NCBI GenBank assembly: GCA_016931115.1
Contig: JAFGFM010000192.1
Span: 1 to 46,850 of the forward strand
DNA length: 46,850 nt
From: Deltaproteobacteria bacterium
Lineage (GTDB): Bacteria > Desulfobacterota > DSM-4660 > Desulfatiglandales > HGW-15
Reading direction: 5' to 3'
The first letter of the stretch is position 1; every line of letters starts with the position of its first letter. Made by a program: the position numbers and the translations under genes. Shown piece after piece: positions 35,566 to 43,629 of the stretch. The notes under the pieces were generated by a model. The model was not told the DNA's origin. It searched no databases and saw only the letters and a program-made list of their open reading frames with translations.

Positions 35566-37542
35566 ATGCAGATGCAAAATGATAGCAATCGGGTATTTAA
35601 ACCATTCGTAGGCGCAGAACAGTCTATTAAAGAGGTTACCTGGAAGGCAATAATCCTTGGCTCTGTCATCTCTGTGGTCTTTGGTGTAGCCAATGCCTAC
35701 CTGGGGCTTAAATTCGGCATGACTGTCTCGGCCTCTATTCCTGCCGCAGTAATCTCTATGGCAGTATTGCGCCTCATGTTCAAGCGTGTAACAGTGCTGG
35801 AGAACAACATTGTTCAGACAATCGGTTCTGCCGGTGAGTCTCTTGCTGCAGGTATTGTCTTTACTATTCCTGCCTTTTTTATCTGGTCTGCTGATCAGTC
35901 TCTCCTTGCTGCCGGATATGTTCACGTAATCACAAAAACACAGATCTTCTGGCTTTCCATGCTTGGAGGCGGATTAGGTATTCTGCTTATGATTCCACTT
36001 CGTAAATATCTGGTCGATCAGGAACACGGGCGGCTTGCCTTTCCTGAAGGGACTGCATGTGCCGAGATAATAATTGCCGGTGATGAAGGCGGAACCAAGG
36101 CCAGGCTTGTATTTTTGGGGATCGCAATCGGTGCATTATACAAGGCCCTTCAGAATATGCTCAAGATATTGCCTGAATCTGTGAATTACGATTTCAAGGG
36201 TCTGCTTAAGGGCGGCACAATAGGTGTTGACGCCACCCCGGCCCTTCTGGGGGTGGGATATATCATAGGGCCAAGGATCTCTGCCCTTATGCTCAGCGGG
36301 GCCGTGCTCGGTTACCTTGGCTTTGCCCCACTTATTGCATTTATAGGCAACCAGATACCGGACATGGTCATATCTCCCGGTACCATCCCTATAAGCGAAA
36401 TGGATTCGGGCGCACTTCGAAATTTTTATATTAAATACCTTGGAGTAGGTGCTGTAGCCATAGGCGGATTTATTTCTCTCATAAAGTCGCTCCCTGTTAT
36501 CTTCTCTTCATTTTCAAAGGGGCTCGGACAGCTCCTGGGGAAAAATGCAGGAAACGAGGTCCCTGTACGAACTGACCGGGATCTACCCATGAAATGGGTT
36601 TTGATCGGCGTACTGGGCATCATTGCCGCAATATGGATTCTTCCCGGCACTGAACTGCATCTGATCGGTGTTATAATCTCAGTGGTGTTCGGATTTTTCT
36701 TTGTGGTTGTTGCTGCGCGTATTGTCGGTATTGTGGGGTCTTCATCATCCCCGGTATCGGGCATGACCATTGCCACACTTCTTGTTACATGTCTGATGCT
36801 TGTCTATTTTGGCGTATCAGGCGTAAAAGGGATGGTTACGGCCATGTCAGTGGGCACCATAGTCTGTATTGCAGTGTGTATGTCAGGCGATATTGCACAG
36901 GATCTTAAAACAGGTTATCTGCTTGGCGCCACGCCCTGGAAGCAGCAGCTTACAGAATTTATAGGCCTGATCTTTCCGGCGATTGCAATGGGATTTACTG
37001 TATTTTTTCTTAATGATGCCTTTGGTTTTGTTCAGATAGAGGGTTCAAACCGAGCACCCTTGCTTGCACCACAGGCAAATGTAATGGCCACGCTTGTTCA
37101 GGGAGTAATGAATTCCAGCCTGCCCTGGCTGCCCATTATCGTAGGAGGAATGGTTGCCCTTTCAATAGAACTGCTCGGGGTCTCTTCTCTTCCATTTGCC
37201 ATTGGACTCTATCTGCCTCTTTCTCTTTCCACACCAATAATGACCGGAGGGCTGATTTCCTATTTTATTAATAGATATGCCAGAGAAGAAAATAAAAAGA
37301 GTAAAAATGAAAACGGAATTCTCTTTTCGTCCGGACTTGTTGCAGGTGATGCGCTGGTATCAGTACTGGTGGCCTTTATGATAGGCACATGGACCTTTTA
37401 TGAGCGCTATTATGATGCACATGATGGTATGATGAGGACAATAACAGGCAGCCTTGGTCCCTGGATCTCTCTTGTATGTTTTATATCTCTTGCAGCGGTT
37501 CTCGGGCATCTTGCCTGGCATGGAGGCATAAAGGGGAAATAG
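35566..37542 (+). CDS. OPT-family oligopeptide transporter
   Basis: This 658-residue polytopic membrane protein starts at an ATG with AAGGAG ~6 bases upstream. The N-terminal signature is typical of prokaryotic OPT proteins: FKPFVGAEQSIKEVTWKAII, then VFGVANAYLGLKFGMTVSAS and ENNIVQTIGSAGESLAAGIV. Further hallmarks are RLAFPEGTACAEIIIAGDEG, LLGVGYIIGPRISALMLSGA and SGDIAQDLKTGYLLGATPWK. About 14-16 hydrophobic segments are spread to the end. Members import oligopeptides with protons (a related branch moves metal chelates). Direct linkage to the S46 dipeptidyl-peptidase supports a peptide substrate. Confidence 0.93.
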   Translation: MQMQNDSNRVFKPFVGAEQSIKEVTWKAIILGSVISVVFGVANAYLGLKFGMTVSASIPAAVISMAVLRLMFKRVTVLENNIVQTIGSAGESLAAGIVFTIPAFFIWSADQSLLAAGYVHVITKTQIFWLSMLGGGLGILLMIPLRKYLVDQEHGRLAFPEGTACAEIIIAGDEGGTKARLVFLGIAIGALYKALQNMLKILPESVNYDFKGLLKGGTIGVDATPALLGVGYIIGPRISALMLSGAVLGYLGFAPLIAFIGNQIPDMVISPGTIPISEMDSGALRNFYIKYLGVGAVAIGGFISLIKSLPVIFSSFSKGLGQLLGKNAGNEVPVRTDRDLPMKWVLIGVLGIIAAIWILPGTELHLIGVIISVVFGFFFVVVAARIVGIVGSSSSPVSGMTIATLLVTCLMLVYFGVSGVKGMVTAMSVGTIVCIAVCMSGDIAQDLKTGYLLGATPWKQQLTEFIGLIFPAIAMGFTVFFLNDAFGFVQIEGSNRAPLLAPQANVMATLVQGVMNSSLPWLPIIVGGMVALSIELLGVSSLPFAIGLYLPLSLSTPIMTGGLISYFINRYAREENKKSKNENGILFSSGLVAGDALVSVLVAFMIGTWTFYERYYDAHDGMMRTITGSLGPWISLVCFISLAAVLGHLAWHGGIKGK

Positions 37543-37636
37543 AAAAGGGTAGGGGCGTAATTATTCGACACTACAGGATAAAAAAACGGGATTTGTATCC
37601 TGTTCCCAAGATGAGAATGCAAACATGATGGTGTTT

Positions 37637-37692
37637 TAGGGTGGCATTTTATATGCCACATCTTTATCGGTGGGGTATAAAACCCCACCCTA
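37637..37692. terminator. Hairpin pair between convergent genes
   Basis: GTGGCA (37641-37646) pairs with TGCCAC (37654-37659). GGTGGGGT (37669-37676) pairs with ACCCCACC (37682-37689). Alternatively TAGGGTGG (37637-37644) can pair with CCACCCTA (37685-37692), giving one long structure. It lies between the OPT gene (plus) and rsmE (minus) and probably ends both, although T-tracts are poor. Confidence 0.5.
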
Positions 37693-37700
37693 CGAAAAAC

Positions 37701-38405
37701 CTAAAACAATCTACCGATAAGAAAGGGCAGGGCGGTTTCCACACGCAGTATCCTGTCACCCAGGGATACTGCCTTAAAACCTGTTCGCTTTAAGGCATCT
37801 ATTTCATAGGTGATAAAACCCCCTTCAGGGCCTATGGCAATAGTAACAGGCGAAATCACCTGACCGGGGCATGGGATATCTGCAACCGGGTCAGCCACCA
37901 GGGCAAGGGTATCTTTTATAATTAATGGCAGTTCATCTTCAATAAAAGGTCTAAAGAGTTTTCTGATTTTGATTTTGGGCATAACAGTGTCTTTACCCTG
38001 TTCCAGCCCCATTATCATCTGTATACGAAGATTATCCTCATCAAGCACAGGGCTTTCCAGATAGCTCTTTTCTACCCTCCATGTCTTAATAATGTATATT
38101 TCCTTGATGCCCATTGTTGCAGCATGCTGGATAACCCTGTTTAAGACCTTTGGTCTTGGCATGGCAAGGATAAGTATAAGAGGAAGAGGGGCAGGGGGGG
38201 TGTCATCCAATTCGACCTTCAATATAAGTCTATCCTTATTGAGATCAATTACTACCCCCTTTCCCATTAGACCGTTCAGGAGCCCTGCTTTTAATGTATC
38301 ACCATGAGCCGGTTTTATACAGGTGAGAATATGCTCTAATTTTTTACCTGTTATTTCAGCCTTGCCATCATGGATATCTTCTTTATCGAGAATTATCAGA
38401 TTCAT
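37701..38405 (-). CDS. rsmE: 16S rRNA m3U1498 methyltransferase RsmE
   Basis: This 234-residue protein has an N-terminal PUA-like β-domain (KKLEHILTCIKPAHGDTLKA) followed by a SPOUT domain: PLILILAMPRPKVLNRVIQH, ATMGIKEIYIIKTWRVEKSY, VTIAIGPEGGFITYEIDALK and AVSLGDRILRVETALPFLIG. GPEGGF and LGDRILRVETA are the family signatures for the AdoMet-binding knot. It methylates N3 of U1498 in the decoding region of 16S rRNA. It starts 41 bases after the SpoIIE phosphatase gene on the same strand with only a weak ribosome site, so it may be read from the end of the hydrogenase operon. Confidence 0.92.
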   Translation of the reverse strand: MNLIILDKEDIHDGKAEITGKKLEHILTCIKPAHGDTLKAGLLNGLMGKGVVIDLNKDRLILKVELDDTPPAPLPLILILAMPRPKVLNRVIQHAATMGIKEIYIIKTWRVEKSYLESPVLDEDNLRIQMIMGLEQGKDTVMPKIKIRKLFRPFIEDELPLIIKDTLALVADPVADIPCPGQVISPVTIAIGPEGGFITYEIDALKRTGFKAVSLGDRILRVETALPFLIGRLF

Positions 38406-38446
38406 TTTTTACCAGGGTATTATGATAAATTTAAAATTATCTTCCT

Positions 38447-39637
38447 CTACCAGAAATGGAGTTTTGTCTCTTTCTCGTAATTGGTCTCAAGCAGTCTCCT
38501 GATAGCAGCAATAATAGTCCTTCGCAGACCTATCTCATCAGGTAGAGATGGATCCTGCCATGCCTCATTTATCCGTGTCCCGACCATAAAGTGTATTATA
38601 TCGCTGTCAAGCATCATCGCTACTATCTTCGAAGCAGGGCTGTTTTCATCATGATCAGGAGATGTCCCTCTTGCAAGCATGACCTGAACATGATGCAGGG
38701 TGATTATCCCTTCAGTAACAAGATCTATTCCCGCGATAGCAGAAAGCGGAGGCTGTGATGATATGAAGCGTTCATTTACGAAAGTCAAATCCCGTTTAAG
38801 CTCTCTTGCAATGATCTTTGCGGTTGTGCCGCCGCATATGATCTTTTTCCCGTTAAAATTAGATAAAGCCGCTGCAAGCGCCGCATCCCTTGAGTTATCA
38901 AGCGGGGGGCCGCTAACCATAAGCAGCTCCTGAGATGTCCTTAAGTGTATAACCCCGCATGTCCCGTCATCGTGCATCTGGTAGTGATCAATTTCATTGG
39001 CCCTGCTGATGATGCTTTCTGCTAGTTCCCGTGCGCCGGGTAACCCTTCAGTGGCAATCAGTTTTTCAGTAAAAAGGGTAACCCCCTGATTGCCCCAGCC
39101 AAGCGGATATCTTTTTGAACCCATACCTGCCTGTGTGATACCGTCCGAGAGCAGTATTATGCGGTCATCCTGTTCAAGCTTTAAATGCATAAACTCCAGC
39201 CTGTACTTTCTTTTTCCATGAATGCCTTCACTGTATTCTGCAGGCAGTATCTCACACCTGTTTTTCTTTACGACGATTGGGAGAGGATTATCATAATTTA
39301 TAATTCGGACATTATGTTCACTGTCAATTTCAACAATCGTAAAGGTGGCATAACTTATCTTTCTTACGCTGCATACAGGGAGTGTCTTCATGATAATCTG
39401 CGCACAACGGTTTACATCCCTTAAACCGCATGTAAAGTTCATTGCCATTGTGGCGGTTAGAGTTGACAGCACATTCGCCTTTATACCGCTCCCAAGACCA
39501 TCCGAGAGGATAACAATCAGCCTGTCTTCTTCCCTGATATGATGATACTGGAATGTATCACCAAATACCCTCTGGCCATATTTCATCAGCTGCTTATGTT
39601 TTATATCAATCGAGCCTATGGGTTCTGTATCCACCAT
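38447..39637 (-). CDS. SpoIIE-type (PP2C) serine phosphatase linked to HydS
   Basis: This is 396 residues from the ATG at 39637, which has AGGAGG upstream and overlaps the hydS stop in TAATG; a longer frame to 39667 would lie within hydS. PP2C/SpoIIE metal-binding motifs are present: LIVILSDGLGSGIKANVLST (~residues 40-60), RIILLSDGITQAGMG (~160) and DDGTCGVIHL (~225). The last ~160 residues (NFNGKKIICGGTTAKIIARE, LTEGIITLHHVQVM-like helices) form a separate domain that I do not recognise. In related loci a phosphatase of this kind accompanies sensory [FeFe]-hydrogenases, so it is the probable output of HydS signalling. Its target, perhaps an anti-sigma antagonist or another phosphoprotein, is not in the window. 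Confidence 0.83.
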   Translation of the reverse strand: MVDTEPIGSIDIKHKQLMKYGQRVFGDTFQYHHIREEDRLIVILSDGLGSGIKANVLSTLTATMAMNFTCGLRDVNRCAQIIMKTLPVCSVRKISYATFTIVEIDSEHNVRIINYDNPLPIVVKKNRCEILPAEYSEGIHGKRKYRLEFMHLKLEQDDRIILLSDGITQAGMGSKRYPLGWGNQGVTLFTEKLIATEGLPGARELAESIISRANEIDHYQMHDDGTCGVIHLRTSQELLMVSGPPLDNSRDAALAAALSNFNGKKIICGGTTAKIIARELKRDLTFVNERFISSQPPLSAIAGIDLVTEGIITLHHVQVMLARGTSPDHDENSPASKIVAMMLDSDIIHFMVGTRINEAWQDPSLPDEIGLRRTIIAAIRRLLETNYEKETKLHFW

Positions 39638-41355
39638 TACTCCTCCTGATCCTGTGGACCAAAACACTCTATGATTCCTGATAGCACCATCTCAGTCTCA
39701 GAGGCATTTTCACCCAGCAGGTATGCAATCTTCTGAACAGTGGATAGATTTTTTCGAATAACACTTCGCGCCCGTTTTATTATCTCTTCTCTCTGCATCT
39801 CAGGGTCTGTAATGTCACTGAAGATGCCGCCTGCAATCAGTCCTGGTTCAATTGTAAAGATCGTGCATCGTAAAAGACGATTATTAATATTGATTTCACG
39901 ACTTGATATATCCTCTTCACTCTCAAGCACATGCCTGAAAAATGAACCGACAGGCAGCACCTTATCAAGCACCGCACCGGCCATGCCGGGTCTCTGTTCA
40001 AAAATTGTCATTGCATCGTCACCTGCAAGAATGGCAAACCTTTCATTGCACTCTATTATGCGCATTGATGTATCAACAATGACAACGCCAAGCGGGATAG
40101 CAGAGATGAGTTTGTTTGCCTTTTTGCTGGCAAGTTTTCTCATATAGGTGACACACATGGCTGTCTCAGCCCTGCCCTCTACCACGGCCTTTGCAAAATC
40201 ACGGCAGTTCAAATATCCGCACCCACCGCAGTTATGTTCGTCTTCAGGGGTATATTTACCTGTAGCACGCAGTACCTTGATGATATCCTCGTCGCTCACC
40301 TCTTTTGATGGAATCTCAAAAGGTTCAGTGATTCCCTCAACATTTTCAACTGTGACTGCGGGGTCTCTCCACATTAATTCCTCGGTGTTTCGGAGAATGG
40401 ATATTCTTTTTGATAATATACTATCATCTTTTTGTGCAACAGGGCCATTTATACACCCTCCTGGGCATGCAAGCAGTTCAAGAAACAGTGGCTCTTCTGT
40501 TTTTAATGTGCTGAGTGAATTTAATACCGATTCAATCTCAGGAAGCCCTGAAAAGTGCATCATATGACGATCAATTATCCTTCCATTACCTCTGATGCCT
40601 GCAATCATTCCACCATCAACAGGATATACTGTGCCCTCTTGTGCCTTTCGTGGAGTAAAAATGTCTGTACCTGCTTTTCCATTACCAAATGTAATACCCT
40701 TTTGTTCAAACATCGTTCGCAGGTTTTGAAATGTCAGTACACAGTCGCAAAGGTTTGGATACTGTACTATCTCATCTTTTTTGGCAATACACGGCCCGAA
40801 AAAAACCACGGCAGAGTCTGGATATATTTCTTTAAGCAATTTTGAATGGGACAGCATTGGTGATAATACAGGGGATAGAAGCCGGGTCAATGATGGGTAA
40901 TATTTTCGGATATAATTAACCACAACCGGGCATGCAGTGGATATCATGGGCTCGTTATATTCAGATGATTCATTCAGCAACCTGTATACATGACCTGATA
41001 CCTCTTCCGCGCCCAGGGCGGTCTCTGAAACACCTGAAAAACCAAGTTGTTTTAATGCATAAATAAAATCATGATCAGTAATATGGTCAAATTCTGATCT
41101 GAAGGATGGGGCAATGGAGGCGATTACACTTTTTCCACTGGCGAATAGTTTTTCTGCCAGAGCAATATCATTGCGTACCTTTTTCGCGCCTCTCGGGCAG
41201 GCTGCTACACATTTTCCGCAATGGATGCATAATTCTTCCAGTACCGATGCAACTCCCTGTTCTATTTTTATAGCCTTTACAGGGCAATTGCGCAGGCACC
41301 TATAGCAGTCCTGGCACTCTGCTTTTTCTGTGTAAACCGGGCTCAGTGCATTCAT
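39637..41355 (-). CDS. hydS: Sensory [FeFe]-hydrogenase HydS with PAS domain (group C type)
   Basis: This 572-residue protein opens with two [4Fe-4S] motifs (Cys14, 17, 20, 24 and Cys43, 46, 49, 53). The H-cluster domain then carries STACPVVV (Cys142), FGPCIAKKDE (Cys189) and LACPGGCINGP (Cys297, Cys301). All four cubane ligands are kept, but the preceding proton-relay Cys of the catalytic TSCCP motif is Ala141. That substitution is typical of HydS-type sensory enzymes, which turn over H2 poorly. A further four-Cys motif, CGGCGYLNC plus Cys401, follows, then a PAS domain at ~412-520 and a helical tail. It is coupled to the SpoIIE phosphatase (1-base overlap) and the [2Fe-2S] protein (4-base overlap). 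It probably reads H2 or redox state and passes it through PAS to the phosphatase. Confidence 0.88.
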   Translation of the reverse strand: MNALSPVYTEKAECQDCYRCLRNCPVKAIKIEQGVASVLEELCIHCGKCVAACPRGAKKVRNDIALAEKLFASGKSVIASIAPSFRSEFDHITDHDFIYALKQLGFSGVSETALGAEEVSGHVYRLLNESSEYNEPMISTACPVVVNYIRKYYPSLTRLLSPVLSPMLSHSKLLKEIYPDSAVVFFGPCIAKKDEIVQYPNLCDCVLTFQNLRTMFEQKGITFGNGKAGTDIFTPRKAQEGTVYPVDGGMIAGIRGNGRIIDRHMMHFSGLPEIESVLNSLSTLKTEEPLFLELLACPGGCINGPVAQKDDSILSKRISILRNTEELMWRDPAVTVENVEGITEPFEIPSKEVSDEDIIKVLRATGKYTPEDEHNCGGCGYLNCRDFAKAVVEGRAETAMCVTYMRKLASKKANKLISAIPLGVVIVDTSMRIIECNERFAILAGDDAMTIFEQRPGMAGAVLDKVLPVGSFFRHVLESEEDISSREININNRLLRCTIFTIEPGLIAGGIFSDITDPEMQREEIIKRARSVIRKNLSTVQKIAYLLGENASETEMVLSGIIECFGPQDQEE

Positions 41356-41615
41356 GGCATCCTCTTTTCATGGGCTAGTTTAATTATCTCAGACAGAATT
41401 TCACCTTCACTGCATCTGCATGGTTCACCATTAATCCTGCCATTGGGGCCTGTACGACATTTGTTTTCACACATTGCCCCGCGAATATGCACCTGTTCCT
41501 CCAGACCATGTTTTTTAACAAAATCATCTATAGCAGCAGCAGTGATCCGGTTTCCACGTGCAAAGCAGGCGCTCCCCATACATAGTTCAATATCTATATG
41601 TTTATCAGTACCCAC
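41352..41615 (-). CDS. Small thioredoxin-like [2Fe-2S] ferredoxin (NuoE C-domain type)
   Basis: This 87-residue protein has the four-Cys pattern of the NuoE/HydC ferredoxin fold: CMGSAC (Cys12, Cys17), then GAMCENKCRTGPN ~35 residues later. It would pass single electrons. It lies between hydA (19-base gap) and hydS (4-base overlap with the hydS start), so it is likely to serve HydS, as an electron donor or acceptor that links the sensor to the catalytic complex. The family's soluble members are often annotated as (2Fe-2S) ferredoxin domain proteins. Confidence 0.85.
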   Translation of the reverse strand: MGTDKHIDIELCMGSACFARGNRITAAAIDDFVKKHGLEEQVHIRGAMCENKCRTGPNGRINGEPCRCSEGEILSEIIKLAHEKRMP

Positions 41616-41634
41616 AATACCTCTCTATTAAAAC

Positions 41635-43629
41635 TTACAAAATATCATTAATCCTTTTCTGTATATTGTCAAAGGTGCAGCCTGCAACAATATCGTTGTT
41701 TATCATAACCATAGGCGCCTTTCCGCTGCACTTTTCAAAACAGAATGCGGCCTTTACTTCAACAATGTCCTGAAGCGCATGTGAATTAACATATGCCACA
41801 AGATCTCTCATCAGTTCATGGGCACCACCCAGGCAGCAGTTTGTTCCCACGCAGATGGAAACAGATAATTTAGGTGCCGATGATCCAAGAAGATGAAATG
41901 CATCATCTCTCACCCTTTTCCGGCTCCTGTAATGTGTGTGAAGCAGCTTATGCGCCTCATCAGAGCCTGAATTACCAAGATACTCCTTGTATATTTTAGC
42001 AACACTGCTGTTAGAAAGGGTTGTGCTGATTTTACTTTTATTATCTATCTCTCTTAATCCTTCAGCCCTTTTTGTAACACTCTTAAAGTCAGTAATTACA
42101 GGTTGTCCGGCCCCGTTTATACAACCACCAGGGCATGCCATAACCTCAATAACCTGGTATGGTGATGAGCCATTAACTATATCCTTACAAATAGCACGGG
42201 CGTTTTTAAGACCGTATACAACCGCGCTTTTAAAGGAGGTGTCACCAATGTTAACAGTTAATTCAGTGATACCCTCTGTAACCCTGTTTTTAACCACCTC
42301 GCAGGTATCAATGCTTCCGGCAATCTTTTCAGCCGCAAACCTTACAACTGCCTCTGTTACACCTCCTGACATACCGAATATGATCCCTGCGCCTGATGCT
42401 ATTCCAAAAGGCATATCAAAATCTTCATCCTTAAGATCAGTAAATCTTATGCCTGCTGATTCAATCATTTTGCCCAGTTCCTGTGTGGTAATAACCGCAT
42501 CCACATCACGTCCATTTTCAGTAGTGAACTCATGACGTGCTGCCTCAGCCTTTTTTGCAGTGCAGGGCATAACTGAAACCACCTTGAATTTATCATTCGA
42601 TTTGCCAATTTTATCCGGCATGATCTTGTGTGCAAGGCTTCCAAACATCTGCTGTGGCGACCTGCATGTGGATAGGTTTTCTAATAGTTCGGGAAAGTAC
42701 TGCTCCGCAAATTTCACCCATGAAGGGCAGCATGATGTTATGAGAGGTAAATGTTTTTTCTCTGAGAGACGTTTAAGAAGCTCTGACCCCTCTTCGATTA
42801 CTGTAACATCTGCTGTAAATGCTGTATCATATACATTGTCAAAACCGATATTACGCAGGGCAGCGATCAGTTTACCGGTTGTTATTGTGCCTGCCGACAA
42901 TGAAAAATATTCACCAAGTGCAACGCGTATTGCAGGGGCAACCTGTGCAACCACTGTTACAGATGGGTCATCAATCATTGCCCATACTGCATCTATCTCT
43001 GGTTTTGGAACAATTGCGCCTGTGGGGCATACCCTTGCACACTGGCCGCAGTCAACGCACTCTATCTCTCCAAGCCCGCGGTTAAACACCGGGACTACCT
43101 TTGCATTGGCCCCGCGCCATGCAAAGTCGATGGCTCCAATACCCTGTATTTCATCGCAGGCACGCACGCAGTCACCGCATAATACACATTTATTCGGATC
43201 ACGTATAAGAGCAGTTGATGAGGTATCATGCATTTCCTTACGCACTTTAGATTTATACCTTATTTTATCAATGCCCATGGTGCGGGAGAGTTTCTGAAGT
43301 GAGCATGTCCCGTTTTTAAGACAGGTTGTACACTCCCTTTCATGATTTGCAAGGAGCAGTTCAAGATTTAATTTTCTTATGTTTCTGACCTCACGTGTAT
43401 TAGTCCATACAACCATGCCCTTTTCAGGAGGCGTTGAACATGAGGTAACAATACCACGCCCCTCTATCTCTACCAGGCACATGCGGCAGGCCCCGTACAC
43501 GCTAAGTTCAGAATGATAGCAGAATGTGGGTATATCAATACCGGCCTTCCTCGCTATCTCTAAAACATTGCGCTCATTTTCTATAAGGTATTCACATCCG
43601 TTTATTTTTATTGTTTTTGTTTCGTTCAT
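41635..43629 (-). CDS. hydA: NAD(P)-linked [FeFe]-hydrogenase catalytic subunit HydA/HndD
   Basis: This is a 664-residue protein. Its N-terminal [2Fe-2S] ferredoxin has Cys37, 48, 51, 64; a His-Cys3 cluster has His96, Cys100, 103, 109; two [4Fe-4S] clusters have Cys148-158 and Cys191-201. The H-cluster domain is fully catalytic: LITSCCPSWVKF (Cys300 relay, Cys301 ligand), VMPCTAKKAE (Cys356) and MACPGGCINGAGQP (Cys499, Cys503). The small-subunit segment follows, then an extra C-terminal [2Fe-2S] thioredoxin-like domain (Cys593, Cys598 or 599, Cys630, Cys634). With HydB and HydC it forms the trimeric electron-bifurcating or NADP-linked hydrogenase that couples NADH and reduced ferredoxin to H2. 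Its start overlaps the hydB stop by one base (TAATG). Maturases HydEFG are not in the window. Confidence 0.93.
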   Translation of the reverse strand: MNETKTIKINGCEYLIENERNVLEIARKAGIDIPTFCYHSELSVYGACRMCLVEIEGRGIVTSCSTPPEKGMVVWTNTREVRNIRKLNLELLLANHERECTTCLKNGTCSLQKLSRTMGIDKIRYKSKVRKEMHDTSSTALIRDPNKCVLCGDCVRACDEIQGIGAIDFAWRGANAKVVPVFNRGLGEIECVDCGQCARVCPTGAIVPKPEIDAVWAMIDDPSVTVVAQVAPAIRVALGEYFSLSAGTITTGKLIAALRNIGFDNVYDTAFTADVTVIEEGSELLKRLSEKKHLPLITSCCPSWVKFAEQYFPELLENLSTCRSPQQMFGSLAHKIMPDKIGKSNDKFKVVSVMPCTAKKAEAARHEFTTENGRDVDAVITTQELGKMIESAGIRFTDLKDEDFDMPFGIASGAGIIFGMSGGVTEAVVRFAAEKIAGSIDTCEVVKNRVTEGITELTVNIGDTSFKSAVVYGLKNARAICKDIVNGSSPYQVIEVMACPGGCINGAGQPVITDFKSVTKRAEGLREIDNKSKISTTLSNSSVAKIYKEYLGNSGSDEAHKLLHTHYRSRKRVRDDAFHLLGSSAPKLSVSICVGTNCCLGGAHELMRDLVAYVNSHALQDIVEVKAAFCFEKCSGKAPMVMINNDIVAGCTFDNIQKRINDIL

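Noticed and set aside
39637-41355. HydS as a second catalytic hydrogenase
   Set aside because: The proton-relay Cys is Ala and a PAS domain is attached, which fits a sensor rather than a high-turnover enzyme.
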